A DNA stretch of 64,000 nucleotides from Atopsyche davidsoni (lineage: Eukaryota > Arthropoda > Insecta > Trichoptera > Hydrobiosidae): assembly GCA_022113835.1 (NCBI GenBank), contig JAILWY010000028.1, forward strand, positions 5,121,001 through 5,185,000, written 5' to 3'. The notes below the pieces were generated by a model. That model was not told the DNA's origin. It searched no databases and worked only from the letters and a program-made list of their open reading frames with translations. Positions 32,923 to 45,200 of this stretch are shown here, piece after piece (position 1 is the stretch's first letter; each line of letters opens with the position of its first letter). A program made the position numbers and the translations under genes.

Positions 32923-34526
32923 ATACAATAAGCTCGTTCAGAAAGTAAAAACAGATAACGCTTAAATGGCCGATGTTTAATAAATGTGTTAATAATGTTT
33001 TTGATTTAATAAAGAGTCTCGAAATATAAACAATTGTTTTAAGATATCCATACACAACTACAAAAAAATAAACTGTAAAACCAAACTTTCCAAGATGATG
33101 AGTTGAATACTTGATTACACTATTAATTGTTTTTTTATATATCATGGGCATGTAATCATTTTTCTTGGATTTCATGACATTTTTAATAATAAATTAAATA
33201 TGACAAGGCCAATTAATACTGTGTTTTAACTATTAACAACTGAGAACATTTTGCTACTAGAAAAGATGAACGCAGAAGTCTAAGCCAGTTACTAAAAGCG
33301 TCACATAATGGCTGAAACGTATTATATTATATTATGTCTGCTTGACATACTCGTAGTACAATATATTTTCATTTTATTTAAGGTGTACGCAAAATTAATC
33401 AAATGATGTAAATTTAATGGTCCATTGATAAGTAGTTGAAGTTAAAAGTCTTTTTCTTGCCATGTCAACGGAAAGCCTAATTGTCTTTTAGTAGGCTTTT
33501 TTAAAGATGAATGAATGAATTAAATTGATGGATACTCTGTTTATTTGATAATTTCTTGTTAATATTATTTACTGCTAAAAATAAACAATTTCAAAACAGT
33601 GAAAAGACAGTATAAGCGTTCAGATACCAGCATTTTAGACATATTATAAGAACAAAGTATTGAAATAGAATTTGCTTTGTTTTGCATGATTTTTTTCAAC
33701 TTTTGTTTGCATGAATCATTATTGTACTTAAATATTCAAGTGAATTTATTTGTCATAAGTGTATAATCTTAAGCAGCCCAAACGATATTTTAAAACTTAA
33801 TTTGGCTGTTAACTTATTAGCACTTGTGGTCATAATTTTTTTGCAACGTACAATCCAACTGAATAATTTTTTTTTAAATACTTTGGGTCACCCAATAAGG
33901 TCATAAAAATCAAATGGTACTAACTAACACTTTCCAGACACTCGATGACGAGTTCAAAAACCAACACTCAATGCTTTAATATCAAACAAGGCGTTTGCAA
34001 ACAAAATGAATATTTAATAAAAGCCACTAAAAAGGTGTATTAAAAAAATAACTTCTTTCATAAACCTTGCTTTATCTTATCCACAGCCGGCTTTTTTAAT
34101 ATGTAATATTTCATATTGAAACAATAAATATGAATAGCCAATCGGCTAGAAGACTACGAGCATTTTTTTAGTGTGCGTACTTTTGCCTTTCAAGCGGTTC
34201 TGAAATACAAAAAAATACACATTGCTTTAATACTTTAAAAACTAGTTGATATATTTAATTAAAATCAGAGCAATCTTCTGGTAATGATTTATGGATGGGA
34301 ACTAAGTTTTCTTTAATATATAAAAAAACATAACGTACAATGAAATTTTTACATTGCTTTTAATTCATTTACGGGTTTAGTTATTTTCAAATAATAATTA
34401 TTTTTGAATTACAATATAAAGTAAACATACATTGTCTTCATTGTGTACGAGCGCCTTAGTAAATTATCCTAATTTTTTTTTAATGAATAATTGATTAATC
34501 GACAAAATAAATTAAGCTAATGGCTT

Positions 34527-34624
34527 TATAAGGCCAACCATCGAAAAATTTAATTATTGTACCCTTTGAGCTTTGGCTAAATACAGGTGACTTGAAATTA
34601 TTCTGAATAATCAGCGCAAAACAG
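34527..34624 (+). promoter_or_regulatory. Promoter and non-coding exon of copy C
   Basis: TATAAG at 34527-34532 and donor gcgcaaaacag/gtaaat with the exon ending at 34624, both conserved with copy B. The acceptor is ttcttctag before 35426. Confidence 0.45.
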
Positions 34625-35470
34625 GTAAATTAAAATTTTTATTTAAGCTTATGTGTATATGGATCACAATTAGATAAATCTTTTAGTAAATTTATATTAT
34701 GAAAGATATTATGTTTAATTTAAGATCATTTAAATCACATTTTATTTAAACACTTGGATCTGAATATTTTTTCATTGAAAAAAATTAATTTAGAGTGCTT
34801 GTAGAAAAAAGCAAATTATGCGTTATAAGCAGACCATGAATTAATCTCATGAGACTGTTTATATAAATCCAATTTAAAACACTTTTGATCACTACGGGCA
34901 ACCTGTTTTTTTTTAATAATAGGCAACAGTCTACCGACATCGTATTAGTAATTTAAAGCCAAAAATATATTTGAATTTAAAATAAACATAGATAATATCA
35001 ATACGAACTCAATATCAAATTATTTTACTAAGAAAAAATAATGATTTCTTCTCACAAAGTAATTAGTTTGTTTGGGACGAGCATCAGAAATCAGACAGGT
35101 AGGTGACTAGGAATTGTAATACTGTCGACCAGTAGACCTCAGTCAACGCTTTGGCTACCCCTGATATAAAATATATAATAACAAAAATACTACACAAATT
35201 AAAATAAAGATACCTGAAGCTATTTATATTTTCAATTTTGTCAACACTTTATCCACATACCGCTGGTACATATTTTTAAATGAAAATTCTAAAGTTATGG
35301 TTATTGGCATACAAAAAAATAAGCAACAAATCAACGGAAAATCAAGGAAACATTGATTATTTCTTCGTGACTTTTATTTTAAACTAACAAAGATTTATTT
35401 TTTACTCCCAAATATAATTCTTCTAGGTCATATACAGTACTGAACTAAAATCATCAACACCTGAAATAAA

Positions 35471-35803
35471 ATGGCAGAAAATTACAACACAAGGTTGAGA
35501 TCTGAATATGAAGATAAAAGTATTAATGTTTACGAGGGCTCCACAGTCAACCGTGAGAGTATCCAAAAAGCCAGAGACATGAGCAAGTTTCTGCAGGAGC
35601 GGATTACGGCATCGGAGGAAACTGTTGCTACACTAAAAACACCCCTTGACACCACAAAGCCTTTTAGAGCCATGGCTAGCTACGGATACAATAAGCAAGT
35701 TCAGAAAAAATATAATGAAGAGTCTTCATTAAATGGCGGATGTTTAATGTTATGTAACTCAGTTAATAATGTTTTTGATTTAATTAAGAGTCTCGAAATA
35801 TAA
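35471..35803 (+). CDS. Small protein of unknown function, copy C (intact)
   Basis: ORF of 110 codons starting 45 bases after a clear acceptor. Hydrophilic and charged, with a predicted helical stretch (NRESIQKARDMSKFLQERI, about 27-45) and the tail motif MASYGYNKQVQKKY at about 68-81 that is shared with copy A. The last 25 residues (NGGCLMLCNSVNNVFDLIKS) are less polar and not present in A. No known domain, signal peptide or membrane helix. A PLE lies within about 40 bases after the stop, so its polyadenylation signal may have changed. Confidence 0.65.
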   Translation: MAENYNTRLRSEYEDKSINVYEGSTVNRESIQKARDMSKFLQERITASEETVATLKTPLDTTKPFRAMASYGYNKQVQKKYNEESSLNGGCLMLCNSVNNVFDLIKSLEI

Positions 35804-35899
35804 ACAATTGTTTTAAGATTTCCATACACAACTACAAAAACATATAATGAAATAAGTAACTTTTTATTTATATCTTCACATTGAGTTTATTTTATTATT

Positions 35900-35944
35900 T
35901 GCATTACTAGTTTCGACCTTATAACTAGGTCATCATCAGATGCA
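35900..35944 (-). ncRNA. Minimal type I hammerhead ribozyme of the PLE
   Basis: Read on minus: stem I strand TGCAT (35944-35940), core CTGATGA (35939-35933), one T, stem II GACCT (35931-35927), loop of 7, AGGTC (35919-35915), GAAA (35914-35911), a two-base-pair stem III AC-TA-GT, cleavage-site base A at 35905, and stem I strand ATGCA (35904-35900). All core positions fit the CUGANGA...GAAA consensus. The single T between the core and stem II is unusual but recurs in related repeats here. PLEs are known to carry such ribozymes in their long terminal repeats. Predicted cut between 35905 and 35904. Confidence 0.75.
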
Positions 35945-36334
35945 CGACTTAAACTAGCAAAATATAGAAATAACATATGCTTAAATACAAATAACAGGAT
36001 ACTGGTAACAATAAAATTTTTGGCAAATAGATGAGGGTTATACAATTAGTTAAAATTAGAGGAGGGTTATACAATTAATTAAGTTTATGGACTACAAAGT
36101 TTTAATTAGTGTTTGTCATTCAAGTAAAAATAATAATAAAATAATAAAATAAAATAAAAATTATAATAAAATAAAATAATATAAAATAAAATAAAATTAA
36201 ATTAAATTAAAACTAAAAATAACAATAAAGAGTAATAATCAAAAAATAATAATCAATAAAATAATAACAATATTGATAAAATGATAATAATAATAATAAT
36301 AATAATAATAGTAATAATAGTCAAAGTAAATAAA

Positions 36335-37753
36335 TTAAAGTGGGAATATATTTAATAAAGGCGATGAGGATGGGAAAACAATATTATTAATTAGTGTATT
36401 ATCTTTTAAGTTAGACTGTTTACGAATCTCCAATATTTCAAGATTATTAAGTGTTGAACCTCTCTGTGTGCATCTATGTAGAATATCAAAACCACCATTA
36501 TATGTATGATCTGATTCAATGAGATGGTTTGCAAATTCAGAGTAATTATTAGTTTTTAAACAACTTAAATGTTCTTTTAAGCGAATCTTAAAATTACGTG
36601 CTGTTTGGCCTATATAGGACAAAGGACAATCATTACATCTAATTCTATAAATTCCTGACAAATGCATCGGATTGATTTTATCTTTATTATTTAGAATGAA
36701 TTTACCTAAGCTATTATTTGTATAATAAGCTGGTTTATAGTAGTGGGGTAGAAAGTTAGCTTATTTTATCGACGGGGATCCTATATATATTAGTTTTTTA
36801 AAAAAAGTTTTTTGGTTATCTTTAACGTATGGGTACAAAAATTCATGTTTGGTTTTGGATTTTAGTTTATTATTAAGTATATGTTGAATTATTATAGGAT
36901 CATAACCATTATTTGAGGCAATTTGTTTTATGAGTTTTAACTCAGTGTTAAAGTGATCAGTACTTAAAGGTAAAGATACTAATCTCTGTAACATAGAATT
37001 AAAAGATGCTAATTTATGTGTCCAAGGATGATTTGAGGTTATAGGTATAAAAGAGTCAGAGAAAGTGTTTTTGCGGAATATATTAAATGAAAATCTATTG
37101 TTTATTATTGATAATGAAAGGTCAAGGAAATTGATAGATTGGTTATTACCAATTTCTAAAGTAAATTTAATGTCGTCATTGAGAGTATTAATAAAGTTAA
37201 AAAGAGTGTCTAATTGTCGATCGGTACCATCAAATATAACAAGAATGTCATCAACATATCTAGTCCAACATTTTATGTATTTGATAAGGGGATGAGTAGA
37301 ATTAAAAATTATTATTTCCAGGTTGTTCATAAATATATCAGCTAAGATTGGAGATAAGGGAGAACCCATAACTAAGCCATCTGTTTGGAGATAATATTTG
37401 TCATTAAAAATAAAATAATTTTGGTCCAAGCACAAATATAATAGGGTGATTATTTCAGCTATCAAATCTTTGTCCAAATTCGAAGAGGATAGTAAATCTT
37501 TGATGATGATTTTTAATGATGCTATGGGAATATTAGTAAACAAACTAACTACATCAAATGATACAATTTTTGATGTGGGATTTACATGTATATCTTTTAT
37601 TTTGTTTACTAAATCAAGTGAGTTTTTTATTGTATAAATAGGTTTGAAAATATTAGAATTACACAGGAACTGATTAAGATAAGAAGCTAATTTGTATGAG
37701 GGGGCATTACAAAAGGATACAACTGGTATTCTAAGAATTCCTAAATTCATCAA
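36335..37753 (-). pseudogene. PLE reverse transcriptase plus GIY-YIG endonuclease ORF
   Basis: RT block on minus from 37753 to 36764: PVVSFCNAPSYKLASYL, then DGLVMGSPLSP, and the catalytic YVDDILVIF. An in-frame TAA at 36761-36763 interrupts; the same frame continues through FLPHYYKPAYYTNN into the endonuclease domain: GIYRIRCNDC, then YIGQTARNFKIRLKEH, ending at 36335. Thus only one nonsense codon separates the two domains, so the insertion is fairly young. The N-terminal RT part (LYGLIKLHKQNFPIRPVV) lies at 37866-37932 on the opposite strand. Confidence 0.85.
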
Positions 37754-38310
37754 CCTTTAAAATCTTACCTAAAGACCCTACGATGCGTTTCAACAATAAG
37801 ATTATTATGAAAATAAAGGATTCAAATATATTAGTGAATAAGACCAATGCATATAAATATAAAAACCTATCCCCCCATTCACCAACATTGTATGGCTTAA
37901 TCAAATTACACAAACAAAATTTTCCTATTAGACCAGTTGTAATTTAATGGTCCATTGATAAGTTAAAAGTCTTTTTCATGCCAAGTCAACGGAAAGCCTA
38001 ATTGTTTTATAGTAGACTTTTATAAAGATGAATGAATAAATTATATTGAAGGATACTCTGTTTATTTGATAATTTCTTGTTACTATTATTTACTGCTATA
38101 AATAAACAATTTCAAAACAGTGAAAAGACAGTAAAAGCTGATAGGAAAAATTATGACTTTATTTTAAAAACAAAGCATTGAAATATAATTTGCTTTGTTT
38201 TGGAAGATTTTTTTCAACTTTTGTTTGCATGTATCATTATATTACTTTGTAATTTATTGAAATTAAAAATTCAATTGGATTTACTTGTTATAAGTATATA
38301 AAATTAGTCT

Positions 38311-38403
38311 AATCATTATTTAAATTTTACAATAAGTTTATTTTAATATAGGCTTACTCTGATATTTAAAGGATTAAAAAAAAGTTTTAATTAATATATA
38401 CTT

Positions 38404-38437
<34 letters not shown>

Positions 38438-39214
38438 TATATATCATAATACCAACTCAAAACTGTACTCCAAAATTCTTTACACTTGGCATGATCTGAT
38501 AGATCAAATATCCGCGCGTGCAAAAATCTGACTCATCGGAATATTGATACCTCGCGAATCCATATTGCTCCAGTGACATTTTGCTCCATGCGGGTATACT
38601 AACAATTGTCCAAAAATTATTAAATATAGTAACCGTTGAAATATTTAAATTAAAATATACGTATGGCTCTTCTTAATTTTTTTTTTTAATTATAAGCTGA
38701 CTCAAAATCATGTCATTGTTAAGCATTTTTTATTTTAAAAAAAAAATAAAAAAAAAACAAAAGACGCAGCAATAGAAAAGTGCAACAGTCTGCTATTTAG
38801 TATTATGCAATAATACGGAATCGTACGAACTTCAACTAATCGCTCAACGGCGCAGCGTACCGAGCTGTCATACTCGTCGCTGTTTTACCAATAAAATTAG
38901 TGAAGCAAACTTTCCTTTCCGCATTCGCGCACGCCAGCGTAATACACCGAAGAAGCAGTCAAAAAAATATTAACTTTGTTATATCAATCATTATGGGACG
39001 CAAAAGCGAACCAAAAACATAAAAAGACGTAACCAAAAAAACCGAGAATGTGCATGACGACGGGCAGCGACACAGTCCATGTTCATCGAGGAACAAGTTC
39101 AACTTTGCACTTTGACAACCTGTCCTGAGGCTCGCTCTCGACTTTCCCGTTTTTGACAAGAATTTTATAATTTCTCTTTGTGCCGACTGTGTGCGTTTTG
39201 GATCGCTCATCAAG
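38311..39214. other. Intergenic upstream of RMDN
   Basis: AT-rich with a (TA)n tract at 38407-38432. The RMDN promoter must lie in the last few hundred bases, which are less AT-rich (38880-39210). No TATA box or other site stands out. Confidence 0.4.
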
Positions 39215-42200
39215 ATGAACAGCGCTGCCAATGGATTGTTCACCCCGCGCGCGGTGATGGGGGCCGCGATCGTGGGGCTCCTCGGGGCTGCTGGGATGTT
39301 CCTGGTGGAGCAGATCTACAGTGAAAGACGACGAGTCATGCTAGGTAAGTCGAACCTCAAAAATCCGATTTCCTTGATACCTCATTTTCCATGTATTGTC
39401 AAACTGAGCATGTGTCATTATTGCAATTTGTCTATTCATAAAAATGCATAACAAGTATTGGCAGTAAAATAAATAATATTCAAACAAGATGTCAGATATG
39501 AAGCACGGATAATTACATTGAAATACAACTTAAAGAAATAAGTCTATATTTATTTAAAAACAGTGTTTAACTTTGTGAAATCAGTTTTGTGCTTACGATA
39601 TCACTGCGAGATAATTGATTTCCTGCATTTATAAGACAATTTTATGGGGAATTATCTAATGTAGGTAGTCGCCTACCTTCTTAACGGATGTGAAAAAAAT
39701 AGATTTACACACACATAAGATAAACGAAGTAATATTACATATAATCAGATATGTGATATTTTGTTTCTTAATTCAGTGGCTCGGTTTTATTTTGCTGCAC
39801 TCGCATGTTTACCCGCAGTGTCAACATTATATCTTTAACTAATTAGTGTATTACTTTACAATGTAATATATAATCTTGTTAACTGTCTTTTAAAGAGTTT
39901 TAATCAAAATAATAATATAAAGATTATTGTCATTACAAACTTTTTATAACGAATGTGGTTTTTTATAGCATATTAAAACAATATGGTGATTTTAAAACAC
40001 AATTTTAAAACCATTTTCAATAAGAAAGAAACCTTTGTCTCTAGTTTATTTAACCCAGTTAATATATTATTATTTTTAATAGCTATCATCGACCAATATA
40101 TATCATTTAATGATTTTGTGGTTTCTTGGGTGTTAATCGGGTTGATGTTTCCTGTCTTTCAACGTTTTGGTTCCAGCGCTTGGACCGTCTTCAGGGATTT
40201 TAGAGGATTTTCAAAAAATCACTGAAGATGATCCCAGTACTGTGAGCGAAATGTTGAAAGACAAAAAACATCAAGCAGCTTAACACCAAAGAAACCTGCG
40301 TATATTTGACTGTAATTTTTTTCTACGGGTCGAAGTGGGGTTATATTTTTATCCATAATATCTTTTTTTTTATTTACTTTAACCTACAAATTATTGTTAA
40401 CCTGTGAGAAAACATTGGATACACAGAACTTTTTTTTACTATATAAAATTTAAGAAGTATTATTATAATATTATTTCAAGTTTAAGGGTAATTTATTTAA
40501 TAGTATTTTAGTAATTAATTGTTTCTGTAGTTGCTGAATCGATGTAGTGAAATTACATATAAATTAACCGTTTTGATTTTAATATATTTTCATAGCATAA
40601 AATTTTAGTTTATTTCTGCTTATCTTATTATGTTTATAATTAGGTTGTTTTATTATGAATATTTTTTATCATTTTCAAGTAAGAAAAGAGATGCAGGGCA
40701 GTAAAAAATATATGTTTATATTTTTCTATTTTTGTATCTTCAGGCATTTTATTGTTTGTTATAATATATAATTATCAACGGTTATATAAATTTTGCGGAG
40801 CTAGCTTAGCTCGCAAAATAATAGTTCAGGAACAACTATATTTACATCATGTTCAGGTTTTGGTTTTTAAATATAATTATTATTTTATTATCTGTGACCT
40901 TGCCTTGTAAGATACTCAATTCCTCGAGCTTTTGAAAACGCAATAGAATCAGCTAATTTAATATGTAAATTACTTTTTTGTTGAAAACTTTACACGTCAT
41001 AATGCACTGATTAGTTTTGGGTCCTCCGTCAGATGAAATATTGGTTGTTGGTGCTTCTAGATGTCCACCAAAAGAATATTACATTGAGTGTAGTTCGTAT
41101 CATATCATATATGTAAATGGAAGTATCTCAGTACATTGATTCAACTATCGTGATAATTTTTTTGTGTTACCGATCAACTTTAAGCTAATTTTAAAAAGCG
41201 AGCACATCGATCTTGCTTGGAGTGTTGTGAGTGTGAATATGGTTGATGTGTGGTCGGTTAGTTAGACCCACAATGGCGTAGTAGTAAAGACGTTGGACCA
41301 AATAAAGGAAGAGTCAAAGAAGAACTGAGAAATTTTCAAGACAGATGGAGTATAAATTATTTTTTCGTGGAATTTAAAACAAAGCCAATATGCTTGATAT
41401 TCAATAATTCTGTTTCTGTCTTGAAAGAGTAAAACATTAAACGGCATTACGAAGCTAAGCATGCAAATAGGTTTTGATAAGTAAGAAGGGCAGTTTCGAC
41501 AAGTCCAAGTTAATTTATTCAAAATAAAACTTTTTGCACAACGTCAGATATTTACTAGAGTGACTCAAAAGTCAGAATTATGCAGTAGCCAAAAAAATCG
41601 AAGCCTTATTCAGATGGTGAAATGGTTAATGAATGTTTGGAGAGTGTCGTTGAAATTCTGTTCTGTTTGTTGAAAAATAAGCCTGTCTCGTTAAGTTCAT
41701 ATTTTATGCTCTAGCATTGGATGAAAGCACAGACCTAACAGATACTGCCCAAGTGACAATTTTTATTAGGGGTGTTGATGTCGAACGAATCGAGCCAAAA
41801 GTGAAGCGTATTCCGGAAAGTGCATTTTGCATCGACCGAATCAAAAGGTAGTCAGAAGGCGCCAAGTCTGGACTATATGGCGGGTGGGGCAGAACTTCCC
41901 ATCCGCTATTTTTCAAATAGTTTTTAACGGGTTGAGCAACATGTAGCCATGTTGGAAAATCAATGTCTCGTGTCTGGTCTCCCATTCTGGCCGTTTTTCC
42001 TTCTTTAAACAAATCAGATGCTGGTACACCTCTCCAGTAATGGTTTCACCCGGTTTTAAAAGCTCATAATACACAACTCCCTTCTGGTCCCACCAAATAC
42101 AGAGCATTATCTTGGCAGCGTGAACATTCTTCTTCGGTGTCGATTTGGCTGATTGGTCGAGTTTCAAATACGATTTTTTGCTCTTTGGGTTGTCTTAATG

Positions 42201-45200
42201 AATCCATTATTCGTCGCCAGTAACAATTCAATGCAAAAATGATTTCTTTTTATGACGCTCGAGCAGCATTTCAGACATGCAAAATCGCCTTTCCACGTCT
42301 CTCGGGTTCAACTCGTATGGCACCCAATTCCCTTGATTCTGGATGAATCCCAACGCTTTTAGGCGCTTTAAAATAGCTGCTCGAGTCAGGTCCAATGATT
42401 CCGCAACCTCTTTTTTTGTTTGACACGAGTCTTGATCGAGTAACGCTTCCAATTCTTCATCCTCAAACCTTTTCGGCTGGAAAAACACATATTTATCATA
42501 TTAATAGTAAATTTATAAGAAATAAAAATATATTTTATTCGGAATAAGGGATGTATTAAACTTTTTGCATTTAAATTTTTTCGATCGGTGCAGTGGATTT
42601 TTCGCAAAACGGACTAGAAAATGATCAAAAAAACTCGATTATGCGACCTAGACCCTTAATTTGATCATATGAGTCGATGACGTATAAACTTTACGCTAGA
42701 TTCTTCATTTATATTCTTTATTTATTTATGTCTGTATCTGAAATTAATCGACGATTCAAAATTACACATTTACATAAAGAAAAGTTATTGTTTATTGAGA
42801 TTTCTCAAAAGCCTACCATCTTCGGATGAATTAAGAAACTTATATATTTACTGCGATATGCCTGATGTGATGGAGTAAGCGACATTTAACTTCCTCAGAC
42901 CTGTCTATTTATTTTTCAAACTTTACTTGTGGAAAACACAGCATGCACATTGTAAAATCCCTTTCATACTTTATGCATTTATAAATGGCAAAACTATGCG
43001 AATTAATATGAAACGCATTACTATGTTTAATAGCTACCAATGTAAATAAGTATGAAAATGGGTTTTAATACTAGGTCTGGGAGCACTGGGCCTGAGGAGG
43101 TTAAACAGGTAAAATATATATATATATATATCCTCAAATGCAGGTAAACAGTACATTAAAACTACTCACAACCGTGGAGTCTTTATAGGATGAGCAGAAA
43201 TGCTATGGGAATTCGATGAATATTTTATTGCGTCATGCGGGAATCGAATGTAAATTTCAACGTCGCCTCGGGGACCAAATATTTTCACCTAATACCCAAA
43301 CAACTACAGCTGATGAAATATTCAATTATGTCAAAGTGGAGGTTTCGAGTGGGCCGAAGGTTCTTCCGCTACCTCAGAAATCACGTTTTTCTGAAATCCT
43401 GAATTCGCGTCACCGACCCAAAAGGTCACCGCGATTTCTCGTCCAGCCACACTCGCCTCTCTCGCCGGTTACTTCGCACCGAGCTTCCTCGCGAGGTGGT
43501 GCTGCTGGAGACCTCGGAGACGGCCTCACAGCCTCCACCTCGACTCGTTGATCGTCGGTCGGCTTCTCGAAACGTATCAGTGCGGCTTCGCGATAAAATA
43601 TATATTTAAGTGTGGAAGTGTAGTGCGTATTTGTGCAGTACTGTGGTGTAGCAGAAGGCTGACTGCATGTTATCGAAGGTGCTGGACGTGATATGGAGGG
43701 AAATGAACAGGTCGTGGTGCATACGCCCCTGCGTCGACCGTGTCGACACTTGCCATTGCTGCCACGGAAAGGATATAAGTAAGGACTCATCGTGCAAGCT
43801 TTGTGCGTGCGCCTTTAGGTGTTGGTAACCGTCAGATAAAAGGCTGATAAAAAAAACATCGGTTCTTCCTGTAAAGGGGGCAAGACACGAAGACGTAGAA
43901 GAAGTAGTGGAAGGCTTGCTGAGCCCTCTCCGGCTCTTCTTTTTCACGTGGACGTGATCAGGCTCCGCGTCGTCCGTGTGAGTTGGTCAAGCTGTCGGGG
44001 ATCGAGTGGTGTGGTCTCGGAGAAGTTGGACACCGACTATGACGAGAAGAAGGAGTATCAGGTGTCTGACCCTCGGCGAGTGACCGTCGTTGGACGTCAG
44101 CGGCTACATTAGCGTTATTGCTCCACCGATTAGCAGCGTGAGACACCGCCGAGGTGAAAAGACAAAGCATGGACCCACGAGCGACCTAGAATATGTTGAA
44201 AATGCCTAAAAGCAACCTCGTGGTTTAGTAGTTAGCACACTCGAATCTTAGTAGAGCGACAAGTTTTTTTTAAAACCCTTTGATATTGCTTGTGGATGCT
44301 TCTTCCAGATATAATCAGAATACACGAGGTCTATACCTAAACTACTCTCTAAGAATATAAGACCGCAAGAGTTTTAGCAACTGTGTACGACTCGAGCTTG
44401 ATTGTCATTTTTTTTTTTAGGGTTTTTCTTCCCTTTGATCCTGAAAAATTTAAAGTCCATGGTTATTCCCATGCGTGCATTAAAATCAAGTTATTCCATA
44501 GATATATTGGAATTATTTTTCAGGATTTTCATCAGTAATTTTTTGTACGTTTATTATTTATCACAAGGCGATATTGATGTATGTTATTTGTTTTTTTTTT
44601 TTTTTTTAATTTTTTAAACTTGAATAATAGCGGGTTCATTTTTTTAGCATGGCAATAAATTATTTTTCACATACACGGATCGCAAAATTAATTTTCACAC
44701 CTTTAACGATAAACACCTGGGATTCGAACCCGCGCGCCTTTGTGTTGAAACTCCGATGGCATCGTCCACCGTACGTTTCGGAGGCAGTGACGTCTGCCAT
44801 TGTCAATGAAACGCGTTCAAACTCGTCCATTGGCACAAGTACCATGAGGCAACGCAGCCTCAGAAACTGGTTTTCTTACTTTGGAAGTTCTTTATCGGTT
44901 AAAATATTCCGTCTTCCTCGTGCGTGTCTTCAATACTGAGAAATTTATATGCATTGTTCACGGTGTATCAAAACTCATGGTACTGCCCGAAATGAGGAGA
45001 TTCAAGACTTCTGCCTCGGAGCCTGCAAGCTAACGAATCGGATATACAAGCCGTTATTATAATTATACAATAGTAATCTTCATTTATTCATCAATTCATT
45101 ATATAGTAATCTTATTATGTAATAGTATTTAAAATAGTAAAAATATGCCATCGTCGGCATTAATAATTTTATCGTTTATTTTCAATTCTTGAATGATAAT

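Larger units (their letters stand above)
28819..33770 (+). repeat. Tandem duplication, unit 1
   Basis: Starts aagcagcccaaacgatat at 28819 and recurs from 33771. Homology resumes after each insertion: the block at 31026 onward (aaagccact...) matches 34020 onward, and 33411-33660 matches 37940-38220. Unit 1 was enlarged by about 2 kb of Helitron-derived DNA (29050-31025) upstream of its gene. Confidence 0.85.
35840..37938 (-). mobile_element. Penelope-like retroelement, 5'-truncated with internal inversion
   Basis: The 3' end on minus is at about 35840 (hammerhead region), then an A/T-rich 3' segment with (AAT)n, a GIY-YIG domain, and a reverse transcriptase up to about 37745. The last 190 bases, 37748-37938, are inverted relative to the rest and encode the preceding RT segment on plus. 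Left border: similarity with unit 1 stops after actacaaaaa. Right border: ccagtt / gtaatttaatgg, with the target resuming as in unit 1 at 33408. Confidence 0.85.
33771..38310 (+). repeat. Tandem duplication, unit 2
   Basis: Direct, adjacent copy of unit 1. Similarity is high (mostly single-base changes and small indels). Unit 2 lacks the Helitron block and carries instead a Penelope-like insertion at about 35840-37938, which replaces about 340 bases present in unit 1 at 33067-33408. Confidence 0.85.

Noticed and set aside
36121..36330. CRISPR-like or minisatellite array
   Set aside because: It is A/T-rich simple sequence (AAT and AAAT repeats) in the PLE 3' region, with no spacers.
37065..37637. 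ORFs on plus inside the PLE
   Set aside because: They are shadows of the reverse transcriptase on minus, which has YVDD and other RT motifs.
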